Part shown: piece after piece, positions 39,929 to 48,329 of the stretch
Layout of the letters: each line of letters begins with the position of its first letter
Numbering within the stretch: the first letter of the stretch is position 1
Assembly (NCBI GenBank): GCA_947461205.1
Contig: CANHJG010000026.1
Coordinates: forward strand, 1-49,427
DNA: 49,427 bases
DNA from: Opitutia bacterium
GTDB lineage: Bacteria; Verrucomicrobiota; Verrucomicrobiia; Opitutales; Opitutaceae
Direction of reading: 5' to 3'
Notes under the pieces: model-generated
What the model was told of the DNA's origin: nothing
Databases searched by the model: none
Seen by the model: only the letters and a program-made list of their open reading frames with translations
Position numbers and translations under genes: made by a program

Positions 39929-41206
39929 TCAGCTCGTCGCACCCGTGACGGGCACCAAGTCCCGGCGCAACGTCACGCCTTCCCACCGCGCCACGACCGC
40001 CGGCGCCGCGCAATGGCCCACCACGTTCACACTGGTGCGGATCGGGTCGATCAACGCGTCGATCCCGAGGAGCAACCCCAGCCCCTCCAGCGGCAGGCCA
40101 AAGCTCGTAAACAGCGCCGTCAAGACGACAAAATTGGCGCGGGGAATTCCGGCCACCCCTTTGCTCGTGAGTTTGAGCGTCAGCAGAATCAACACCTGCT
40201 GGTCAAAGCTCAGCGGGACGTTCGCGGCCTGCGCGACAAACAGGGTAGCGAGCCCGAGGAAGAGCGTGCTGCCGCAGAGGTTCAGGCTGATGCTGAGCGG
40301 CGCGACCACCCCGAGGATCCGGTTGGGTACGCCGAAGCGCTCCATGTTTTCCAAGGTCGAAGGCAGCGCCGCCGCACTCGACGTCGTGGCGAAGGCGATC
40401 AGGAAGGGCTCGCGCGCGAAGTGCGCGAAACGTCGCAGCGGCACCCGAAACGCGACCAGCGAACCGCCCAACACCGCGACCAGGAAAAGCAGCTCGGCGC
40501 CCCACGCCGCCGCAAAGAGCCGGACCAACCCGACCAAGACGTCCACCCCGCCCGAGGCTACCGTGCCGGCCATCGCGGCGAACACCGCCGCCGGCGCCAG
40601 GTACATGATCAAATGCGTGAACCGGAAAGCGATCGTCACCACCGCGTCGGCCAGCGCCAGCACCGGGCGCGCTTTCTCGCCCACCGACAAACACGCGACC
40701 CCAAAGAGAAAACAAAAGACCACAATCTGGAGCACATCGCCCCGCGCCATCGCGTCCACAATGCTCGTGGGAAACGCCTGCACCAGCACCTCCCTAAACG
40801 TCATGGCCGGCGCCCCCACCGCCGCCTTGGCCAACAGGGCCACGCCCTCCCCCGGGCGAACCACCACGGCCGCAAACCAGCCGAGCAGCAGCGCCAGCGT
40901 CGTGGCCACCTCGAAGTAAACCAGCGCCTTCCACCCCAGCCGCCCCAGATCTTTCATCTCCCCCACGCCGCCGACGGCGCGGACCAAGACGCCGAAGAGC
41001 ACCGGCGCAATGATCGCCCGAATCAGCCGCAGGAAAATATCGCTGATGAACTTCAGCTGCGGCGCAACCCCGGGTGCGGCAAAACCGAAAGCGATCCCGC
41101 CGAGTGCCGCGAGCAGCATCCATTGCGCCAGCGAAATCCCGCACACCGCGCGCCAGGCGCGCGTCCACAGGCCGACAGTCTCAGAACGATGAGCAGAGGA
41201 TGACAT
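39929..41206 (-). CDS. Dicarboxylate/amino acid:cation symporter (DAACS family)
   Basis: A 425-residue membrane protein of the GltP/DctA family: eight membrane segments and two re-entrant loops. The marks are FATTSSAAALPSTLENMERFG for the first loop region and NLCGSTLFLGLATLFVAQ for transmembrane segment 7, with TLKLTSKGVAGIPRANFVVL after it. It imports dicarboxylates or acidic amino acids with Na+ or H+. In this run with matB and madLM it may carry malonate or a C4-dicarboxylate, but the substrate cannot be told from sequence. It starts five bases before the DsbA-like gene's stop side and 94 bases upstream of matB. Confidence 0.9.
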   Translation of the reverse strand: MSSSAHRSETVGLWTRAWRAVCGISLAQWMLLAALGGIAFGFAAPGVAPQLKFISDIFLRLIRAIIAPVLFGVLVRAVGGVGEMKDLGRLGWKALVYFEVATTLALLLGWFAAVVVRPGEGVALLAKAAVGAPAMTFREVLVQAFPTSIVDAMARGDVLQIVVFCFLFGVACLSVGEKARPVLALADAVVTIAFRFTHLIMYLAPAAVFAAMAGTVASGGVDVLVGLVRLFAAAWGAELLFLVAVLGGSLVAFRVPLRRFAHFAREPFLIAFATTSSAAALPSTLENMERFGVPNRILGVVAPLSISLNLCGSTLFLGLATLFVAQAANVPLSFDQQVLILLTLKLTSKGVAGIPRANFVVLTALFTSFGLPLEGLGLLLGIDALIDPIRTSVNVVGHCAAPAVVARWEGVTLRRDLVPVTGATS

Positions 41207-41210
41207 GGGA

Positions 41211-41867
41211 TCAGGGTTTCTTCAAAAGCTCGTCGAAGGCGCGCCGGAAATATTCCAGCGGCTGGGCGCCTGCGATCAACGCCTCCGTCCTTTGACCGTC
41301 GGTGCTCCATTTAGAAATCACAAATGTCGGCGTGCCCCGGATCTTCAGGCGCGCCGCGTGGGCGAAATCGCTCGCGACGGCCGTGCGCACGGTGCGGTCC
41401 TTCAGGCATAACTCCAGTTCGCTCCGATCCAGCAGCGGACTCTTCGCCACCAACGCCTCCAGCACGCTCGGCGCGCGGTGCGCCACGGAGAACAGCCCAT
41501 CCAACAGCTCCCAATATTTCCCCTGCCGATGCGCACAGCGCGCAATCGAGAAAATCGTGTCATACTGCTCCGACTCGTCGTCCGAGGCATTGATCACCAC
41601 CCATTGGATTTTGCCCGTCTCAATGTAGTCCCGGCGCAACGTCGGAAACACCTGCTCGTGAAACTTGCGGCACTGGGTGCACTTGAAATTCGAAATTTCC
41701 ACGACCAAGACCGCCGCCGTATTCACCCCGAGCACCGGGCGGTCCGTCAGCTCCACCGGCGAGCCGGCGCGACTCTCCGCCGCGCCGGACCTGACCGCGC
41801 CATGGCCCAGCAGCAGCAAGATCATGGCTGCAGAGAGACCGAAAGAGGTGCAGACGAAACGACCCAT
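41211..41867 (-). CDS. DsbA-like thioredoxin-fold protein, exported
   Basis: A 218-residue protein with a hydrophobic N-terminal signal (about 10-30) and a thioredoxin_4/DsbA-type domain. The redox motif is CTQC (63-66, in EISNFKCTQCRKFH) and the cis-proline lies in RGTPTFVIS. It probably oxidises or isomerises periplasmic thiols. It is the first gene of the minus-strand run, four bases upstream of the symporter, and lies 46 bases below the end of a TonB receptor gene. Its functional tie to malonate uptake is unknown. Confidence 0.85.
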   Translation of the reverse strand: MGRFVCTSFGLSAAMILLLLGHGAVRSGAAESRAGSPVELTDRPVLGVNTAAVLVVEISNFKCTQCRKFHEQVFPTLRRDYIETGKIQWVVINASDDESEQYDTIFSIARCAHRQGKYWELLDGLFSVAHRAPSVLEALVAKSPLLDRSELELCLKDRTVRTAVASDFAHAARLKIRGTPTFVISKWSTDGQRTEALIAGAQPLEYFRRAFDELLKKP

Positions 41868-41913
41868 AAACGCGGCCGCTCACACCCCCGGGGTGCGAGC
41901 GACCAACGGCAAG

Positions 41914-44790
41914 TTAGAAGCGCGTGCGCACGCCCACGCGGAACATCCGGCCGACCTGGTCAAACAGGCCAGGGTCCGTGGGCATCGGCGTCGCGCCGCC
42001 GCTGCGGGGCGCATACGTCGGCTCGCGGTCGAGCAGGTTGGCGATGTTCAGATAGATCTCCGTCTGCCAGCGCTGGCGCATCGTGGGCAGGCGATAGGCA
42101 ACCTGGCCGTCGAAGTAGGCGGTCGAGGGCACGTCGTTATAGTCGGTCGTCACGCCCAAAACGCGCGTCTTGTCCCACGTCATCCGGCCAATGTAGCGCA
42201 TCTGCAGGAAACTCGAGATCGCCTTGCGCGAGTGGTTCAACGACAGCGTGCCGCGCACGTGCGGCATCGCCGAAGTGCCGTTCGCCGCATTCGCCAGACC
42301 GTTCCCGGCGAAATTGATCGTCGGGGCGAGCGGCGAAACGCGGGAATATTCGTCGATATAGCCCGCGACCGCCCGCACCGTCAGCGTGCCCGGCTGCGCG
42401 TTGGCAAACCAGGTGTTGAGCGGCAAACGGTAGCTCGCCTCAAAATCCACCCCACGGGAAAACTCGGAGTTGAGGTTGACCGAGGAGGTCTGCGTGCGGA
42501 TGACCGCCCGCGGGCTGGCCGACGTCGCACCGCGCGTCACAAACGAGCAGAGCGGGGAGGCCGGGTTGAGATCGCACTCGCGCACGGCGTCCTGGCCGCC
42601 GGCGACGAAAATCGCGTCCGAGATTTTCGTCGTGTAGAAATCAACGGCGAAGCTCGCCCCCTTCAACCAGTTGGGCTGATACACGAAACCCGCGACCGAC
42701 GAATGGGCGACCTCGGGCTTGAGATTGAGGTTGCCCACATTGAGATTCGGCACGGCCTGGAAAGTCAGACCGGTGCCTCCCGGAAAATTGTCGCTGATGT
42801 TGCCGTTGGTCTGACGACCGGTCGAAAACAGCTCGTTGATGCTGGGGGCGCGGATGTCGCGCGAGCGCGAGGCGCGCAGGCGGAAGTCCGCATTCAGCTG
42901 CCACACCATGCCGGCTTTCCACGTGTTGGCATCGCCGCTCGTCGAATAGTTGGTATGCCGCCCCGCCAGACTGGCCGTCACCTTTTTAGCGAACGGGAGA
43001 TCCTTGACCACCGGCACCTGCGTCTCGACGAACTCCTCCATAATCGTGTACTCGCCGGCAAACGGCTGGTTGTTGGCCAGGCGGTAGCCGTTGGCGATCG
43101 ATAGGGCATCGGTGCTCGTCGTGGACTTTAGGATGCGCCATTGCGCCCCGACGGCGACCGCCACCGGTCCCGCGGGCAGGGCGAACAGATTGCCCGTGAG
43201 CTTCGTATCCGCCACGTCTTGCGACGACGTCTCTTCAAACTGCGTGGTGCCCATGACGTAGTCCAAGGCCGCCGGCGACGGCGAACCCACGCCGAAAGGG
43301 TTGAAGGCCGCGCTGCCGGGATTGGCCGCGGCGGCGCGCGGCACGATCTGACCGCCCACCAGCACCGCATCGGCCGCGACGGCCATGCGGGCCGTGATGA
43401 GATTGTTCGTGATCGGAATGGCAATGTCGTTGGTGCCCGCTTGGTAGGAGGTCTCCCAGGCCCAATCGCCGAGCTTGGCGTTGAAGCCGACCAGCACGCG
43501 GCGGTTCTTGTCGTTGACGTGCGATTCGGTCAGCCCGCGCTCGAGCGTCAGGCGATTCATCGTAAACGAAGTCACGCCGAGCGAGGTCATGCGCGCGACC
43601 AAATCGGGCGCCACCTGGGCGAGGAAGGCGTTGTCGCGCTGGATCGTGAGCAGGTGCGTCGTCGGGCTGTTTTGCTGATCCATCAGGGTTTCGCTGTAGG
43701 AGCCCTCGGCGAAGAGCGTGAGGTCCGCGAGCAACTTGAAGTCCGTCCGCAGAAACAGATTCTTCCGCGTGAGCGGCCGCACGATTTCCTGCGCCGTGCC
43801 GATCCGGTAACCGTCGCCGCCACTCTGGAATCCGTTGGTGGTGCCGACCGTGGTCGAGAGCTTGCCGTAGTCGTAAGGGCTCTGCGTCCCCCCGGGACCG
43901 AACTTGATCCCGCGGATCAGCGCGTTGTTGGCGGCGGTGCCGCCCGCGCCGGTGACGATGTTGCCGCCAGTCGTGAAGGGCGAGCGAATGTCGGCCGCCC
44001 GCACCACCTTCGACGTGTTGCCGGGCTCGGGAATCTGGTTGGTCTCTTCGCGGCGCGAAGCCCGCCCGTCGCCGTTCACGCCCTTGCTGACCGCATACTC
44101 GCCGTTGACGACGAGGTGACCGCGACCGTTCAGGTAGTCGGTGCCGTAGGTGACGGAACCTTTGTATTCCTTGTTGTCGCCTTTCTGCGCCTGGCCGACC
44201 ACGACGTCGGACTTGAAGCCCGTGAATTCTTTGTTGAGCACAAAATTTACGACCCCGCCGACGGCATCGGAGCCGTAGGCGGCCGACGCGCCCCCGTTCA
44301 CGACGTCAACGCGATCGACCAGCCCCTGCGGAATGAGATTCGCGTCGATCTGGCCGGTCGGCCCGCTCGGCGTAAAGCGGCGTCCGTCGAGCAGCGTCAG
44401 GGTACGCGTGACCCCGAGCGCGCGGAGATTGAGGAAGTTGGCACTGCTGTTGCCGGTCCCGCCGCCATTGGTCTGTCCGCCGCCGGGCGCAATCGAGGGC
44501 AGCTGCTTGAGGCCCTCCGCCATGTTGATCGGCGCCACGGCCAGGAGCGCGACCTGGTCGATCACGAACACGGGCGTCGGCGCAGTAAACGTGCTCGCGC
44601 CCTTGATGTGCGAACCGGAGACGCTGAAGGCCTCAAGCTTGAGGACTTCGCCGGAGGCCGCCGACGCCGGGGTCGGGGTGGCCGCGGTCTGGGCGCCGGC
44701 CGACGCCCCCAGGCCGGCGCAGAGCGCCGCCAGCCCGAAGCGGGCGCGGCGACAGGTGAAATCGAGGAGAGTTTCGGGAGGCAGTTTCAT
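41914..44790 (-). CDS. TonB-dependent receptor
   Basis: A 958-residue outer-membrane receptor with a signal peptide (1-34), a plug domain opening FSVSGSHIKG and containing NLRALGVTRTLTLLDGRRF and VNGGASAAYGSDAVGGVVNF, and a long barrel ending in Phe. This large subfamily (about 950-1000 residues) is common in Opitutaceae and Alphaproteobacteria and often carries saccharides or aromatic compounds, not siderophores. The ATG at 44790 opens the signal peptide; the upstream frame belongs to a broken amidohydrolase. The next gene on the strand is 46 bases away. Confidence 0.92.
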   Translation of the reverse strand: MKLPPETLLDFTCRRARFGLAALCAGLGASAGAQTAATPTPASAASGEVLKLEAFSVSGSHIKGASTFTAPTPVFVIDQVALLAVAPINMAEGLKQLPSIAPGGGQTNGGGTGNSSANFLNLRALGVTRTLTLLDGRRFTPSGPTGQIDANLIPQGLVDRVDVVNGGASAAYGSDAVGGVVNFVLNKEFTGFKSDVVVGQAQKGDNKEYKGSVTYGTDYLNGRGHLVVNGEYAVSKGVNGDGRASRREETNQIPEPGNTSKVVRAADIRSPFTTGGNIVTGAGGTAANNALIRGIKFGPGGTQSPYDYGKLSTTVGTTNGFQSGGDGYRIGTAQEIVRPLTRKNLFLRTDFKLLADLTLFAEGSYSETLMDQQNSPTTHLLTIQRDNAFLAQVAPDLVARMTSLGVTSFTMNRLTLERGLTESHVNDKNRRVLVGFNAKLGDWAWETSYQAGTNDIAIPITNNLITARMAVAADAVLVGGQIVPRAAAANPGSAAFNPFGVGSPSPAALDYVMGTTQFEETSSQDVADTKLTGNLFALPAGPVAVAVGAQWRILKSTTSTDALSIANGYRLANNQPFAGEYTIMEEFVETQVPVVKDLPFAKKVTASLAGRHTNYSTSGDANTWKAGMVWQLNADFRLRASRSRDIRAPSINELFSTGRQTNGNISDNFPGGTGLTFQAVPNLNVGNLNLKPEVAHSSVAGFVYQPNWLKGASFAVDFYTTKISDAIFVAGGQDAVRECDLNPASPLCSFVTRGATSASPRAVIRTQTSSVNLNSEFSRGVDFEASYRLPLNTWFANAQPGTLTVRAVAGYIDEYSRVSPLAPTINFAGNGLANAANGTSAMPHVRGTLSLNHSRKAISSFLQMRYIGRMTWDKTRVLGVTTDYNDVPSTAYFDGQVAYRLPTMRQRWQTEIYLNIANLLDREPTYAPRSGGATPMPTDPGLFDQVGRMFRVGVRTRF

Positions 44791-44815
44791 CGGTGGTTCT
44801 GGCAGGGTTGCTGTG

Positions 44816-45285
44816 TCAAGGAAGGGAGCAGCGTACGACCGTCGCCGCGCGTGGAAAACTAAAAAGGGCGGCGGGCGTCGTTTCAAGCACCGCGCGGCGC
44901 GCCGCGGGATCCTTGACCGAGCGGTCGAGTTGCGCGCGCGCATCGGCATACTCCTCGGCGTATTCGAACTGCGCGGGGGGCCAGTCGCTGCCCCACAACA
45001 GCCGCTCGGGGCCAAACGCCCGCAGCAGCAGCGGCGCCGCCGCATCAGCGATCGCATCGCCGATGCCGTCGGGGCCGTTGCGATACGCCCCCGAGAGCTT
45101 CACGCACCGGCGGCGCGTCGGCGCCTGCGCGAGCAAATAACGGAAGCCGGGTCATCGACCGCGAGCCCAGGATCGGGGCGGCCAAAGTGATCCCCCACGA
45201 CGTTGAGGCCCGCCGCCAGCAGGGGCCCCACTAACGCGGGCAGACCGCCGCTCCGTCGGGTTGATTTCACGATACCAGTGAAACA
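44816..45285 (-). pseudogene. Broken amidohydrolase-2 family gene (PDC-lactonase-like)
   Basis: Two frames give the C-terminal half of an amidohydrolase: LPALVGPLLAAGLNVVGDHF then GRPDPGLAVDDP, a one-base deletion near 45148, then YLLAQAPTRRRCVKLSGAYR and LLRAFGPERLLWGSDWPP with the metal-site Asp of WGSDWP. The best match is the 2-pyrone-4,6-dicarboxylate lactonase/amidohydrolase-2 group. The N-terminal half is missing. The stop lies 25 bases before the TonB receptor start, so it once headed a receptor operon. Confidence 0.75.
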
Positions 45286-45376
45286 TGAGGTTTTTTTGGG
45301 GGAGGGAGGGGGCGGAAAAACGGCCCGGATCACGCCGCTGCGTTTACCGGATTGGCCCGCGCGCAGGTGGGGGCGG

Positions 45377-45990
45377 CTAGCGGATTTCGACTTGGTCGCG
45401 AAACTCGCTCGCCGACCCGCGGGACTGCCGCCACTCCAGCGGCTGGCGGTCGGCACTCAAGGCCACCCGCTGGATCACAATCACCGCCGCCCCCGCCGCG
45501 AACCCGAGCGGACGGCCGTTCGTCGCCGACCCCGCTTCGGCGCTGAGCGTCTCCTGCGCCGACGCCACCATCGCTCCGCCATGCTACTCATCGAGCGGAT
45601 ACGGCAAGTCGCCGAATTCCCGCGGATCGATCGCCCGGAGCACTTCGAACCGGTCGTGCGGCAGCCAAATATCCTCCGACACGAGCGGCCGTTCGTCGAT
45701 CAACCGCAGCCGGGAAAACCGGATGGCCGGCGTCCCGGCCGCCAGCTTGAGCGCCGCCGCCACAACGGCCGTCATGGGGTCACTTCGCGTTTCAAAATCC
45801 GGCTCACCGGCCCCAGCCCGCCCCCGCTCGCCCCGGCAAACCGAAAGAAACGAAAGAACGACGACTAGAAATCCGGCCGAAGCACGAACGTACCCTTGCC
45901 GTGAAAGCGCTCAAGCACACCGTCCGCCACGAGCGAATCGACCGCCTGCCGCACCGTCCCGATCGCCCCCCCCGGGGGTCGCCACCTGGC
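45377..45990 (-). pseudogene. Broken GntR family regulator (UTRA type)
   Basis: Ordered fragments: half of the winged helix (GTVRQAVDSLVADGVLERF, HGKGTFVLRPDF) then a stop, VSRILKREVTP with a frameshift, KLAAGTPAIRFSRLRLIDER and RPLVSEDIWLPHDRF then another stop, and ETLSAEAGSATNG with AAVIVIQRVALSADRQPLEW. This is the GntR/UTRA layout. The first part of the DNA-binding domain is lost next to the end of the neighbouring TonB receptor. It probably regulated the adjacent amidohydrolase/receptor genes. Confidence 0.75.
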
Positions 45991-46001
45991 GGGGCCCGTC
46001 G

Positions 46002-48248
46002 TCAAAGACGGGTGCTCAGGGAAAGAGACAAGGTCCGCGGCGCGCCGCGGCTCTGGAAACCTTCCCAATATTGGAGGTTGGTGACGTTCTGCTCGCGCAC
46101 GGAGAAGGTGACCCGTTTTTTGAAGATCGTCGTGCGATAGGAAATACCCGCGTCCTGCCGCGTAAATCCCGGCACGGTCGGCCGGCGGCTGTCACGGAAC
46201 ACGAAACTCTGCGTGAGCGTCAGCCCACGGAGAAACCCGCGCGTGACTTCGTACTTGTGGAAGAAGCTCCAGGACTCGCGGCCCGGGCCCTGGGACACCG
46301 GTCCGCCGACCGCGGCCGGGTTCGCTTTGTTCGCCGTGACAAACGCGTGGAGGTTCGTGTAGGTGACGGCGATTTGGTATCCGTCGATGAGCTTGATCAT
46401 GAAATCGGATTCCCAGCCCCGGGAGCGCGCCGACACGTCCTGGATGCTCCGGCTGCCCGTCACCGTCAGGGGATCGAGTCCGGCCGCAATAATATCCGAG
46501 GTGTTCGCTTGGCGCTGTCCGTTGATCTGGTCGACCTGGAAGGCGGCGGCGTTGAGGTTCACCCGGTTCCTGAACCACGAGGACTTGATGCCCACGTCGT
46601 AGCCCTTGCCCTGGACCTGCTGGTCGAGCGGCTTGCCAAACATATCGATCGCACTGACGGGCACGCCGGCAAACGAACGGCTCGTCGATGAATAGACCGA
46701 GAGGGCTTCGTTCACCCGGTAGACCGCGCCGAGGGTCGGCGAGTTGGCGTTCTCCGAAACCTTTTGGTAGCGACCGATCGCTTCCGTGGCGATCGGGTTG
46801 CGGTTGATGATCGTCCCTTCGTCGTGCCGCACGCCGAACATGAGATGCGCCCGGTCGTCGAACAGCCCGACCACATTGGTGAAGGAATAGCCGCGGCGGC
46901 GGGCATGCGCGTGCAGACGAGTATTGGGCAGCGTGTAGCGGAACTTGTCCAGCATTTGTACCCACGCCGGCTGGTCGGTCGCACCGAACACATAGGCCGT
47001 GAGCGCCGGCGTGTTGTCGCGTACCCGGATATCATCGGTGTCGATATATTCCGCGCCCAAGATCGCGTGATGCGAAATGCCCCAATACTTGAACTTGCCG
47101 ACGAAATCGCCCTGCGCCGTGTAGGTGTTGACCGTTTCGTCGTCGTTCGTCGCCGCAAGCGCATCGGTGCTCGGAACCGTCAGACCGTTCACGACCCGGG
47201 TGCTGATCTGGGTGCCGCTCAGCCGGAGATCGTTGCGATGCATACGGGTGAACCCGCCGCTGACGCGCAGCGAGAGCATCGGTCCGAAGCGATGCTCGAT
47301 CTGTTGGCCGGAACGGAAGATTTTTTCGACGCGCCGATTGTTGGGCCCGAGCGGATTGAAATCCCACGGGATGTAAGTGCCGTTCAAGTTGAGTCCGTTG
47401 ATATTCCCGTTGCCGTGCCACGTCAGCGCGTTCAGCGGGGAGCTGCTGGCGACCGTGCTGCGCGGCGACGGCGGACTGGCCCGGTAGTCGAAATACTCGA
47501 GATTAGCGTTGTAGCGCGTCGCCTCGCTGAGTTTGAACGCGAGCGCTCCGTAGTAGACCGTCCGGTTGGACCACGCGAAATCCTGCCAGCCGTCCCCGGC
47601 CTGACGCACCCAGACGAAGCGCGTCGCCAAGCGCTTGTTGACCGGAATCGACGTATCGACTTCGCCGCGCCGCATCCCCCAAGAATCGCCGCGCACCGTG
47701 ACCGACGCCTCCTGCCGCGGGCGTGGCACCTTCGAGATCGAGTTGATCATGCCACCGGGTTCGTTCACCCCGGCGAGGAGCGAACTGGGGCCTTTCAGCA
47801 CCTCGACCCGGTCCACCGTAGCCGAGTCGTAAAGCATACCGGCAAACGGCTCGCGATAGCCATTGCGATACGGCTTGTTCTGGCGGAAGCCGCGGACCTG
47901 GTAGGTGTTCGCATCGTTGGTCTGATCCTGATTTCCGACATGCGTGACGCCACTCATGAAGTCGGTCGCATCGGTCAGTGTCAGCGCGCCGATGTCGCTA
48001 AGGAACTCGCTCGTCATGACCTGCATCGAGCGGGGAAGATCGCGCAGGCTCATGTTCGTGCGCGTGCCAGAGAGGGTGTTCGTCGCCACCCACCCTTCGT
48101 CGGTGCCCGCGACATTGAACTCGGGCAACACAATCGCGTCTTTTTCCGCCGGTGGAGGAGGCGGCGTTTGCGCCCGGCCGGTGGGCAGCGCCGCCAGCGC
48201 CAGCATTGAGGCCGAGAATCCGAACCGGACGATTTGCAGTAATTTCAT
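46002..48248 (-). CDS. TonB-dependent receptor (siderophore-type plug)
   Basis: A 748-residue outer-membrane receptor: signal peptide (1-26, ending GRAQ), a Pro-rich linker, a plug with LRDLPRSMQVMTSEFLSDIG, QVRGFRQNKPYRNGYREPF and VDRVEVLKGPSSLLAGVNEP, and a barrel. The C-terminal residue is Leu in place of the usual Phe. The plug resembles siderophore-type receptors, but in Opitutaceae such genes often sit beside sugar-responsive XylR-like regulators, as here, so a glycan or glycoside ligand is also possible. The ATG is 81 bases past the stop of that regulator on the same strand. Confidence 0.92.
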   Translation of the reverse strand: MKLLQIVRFGFSASMLALAALPTGRAQTPPPPPAEKDAIVLPEFNVAGTDEGWVATNTLSGTRTNMSLRDLPRSMQVMTSEFLSDIGALTLTDATDFMSGVTHVGNQDQTNDANTYQVRGFRQNKPYRNGYREPFAGMLYDSATVDRVEVLKGPSSLLAGVNEPGGMINSISKVPRPRQEASVTVRGDSWGMRRGEVDTSIPVNKRLATRFVWVRQAGDGWQDFAWSNRTVYYGALAFKLSEATRYNANLEYFDYRASPPSPRSTVASSSPLNALTWHGNGNINGLNLNGTYIPWDFNPLGPNNRRVEKIFRSGQQIEHRFGPMLSLRVSGGFTRMHRNDLRLSGTQISTRVVNGLTVPSTDALAATNDDETVNTYTAQGDFVGKFKYWGISHHAILGAEYIDTDDIRVRDNTPALTAYVFGATDQPAWVQMLDKFRYTLPNTRLHAHARRRGYSFTNVVGLFDDRAHLMFGVRHDEGTIINRNPIATEAIGRYQKVSENANSPTLGAVYRVNEALSVYSSTSRSFAGVPVSAIDMFGKPLDQQVQGKGYDVGIKSSWFRNRVNLNAAAFQVDQINGQRQANTSDIIAAGLDPLTVTGSRSIQDVSARSRGWESDFMIKLIDGYQIAVTYTNLHAFVTANKANPAAVGGPVSQGPGRESWSFFHKYEVTRGFLRGLTLTQSFVFRDSRRPTVPGFTRQDAGISYRTTIFKKRVTFSVREQNVTNLQYWEGFQSRGAPRTLSLSLSTRL

Positions 48249-48329
48249 GAGGTGTTGCCCAGTCCGTCACACCGGACCAAACACTCAACCGTTCTTTTAT
48301 GCACATCGTGGCATCAAGCCGGTGCCGAG

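Noticed and set aside
44791-44818. TTGACA-like -35 box before the TonB receptor
   Set aside because: It is too close to the ATG and has no matching -10 element at the right distance.
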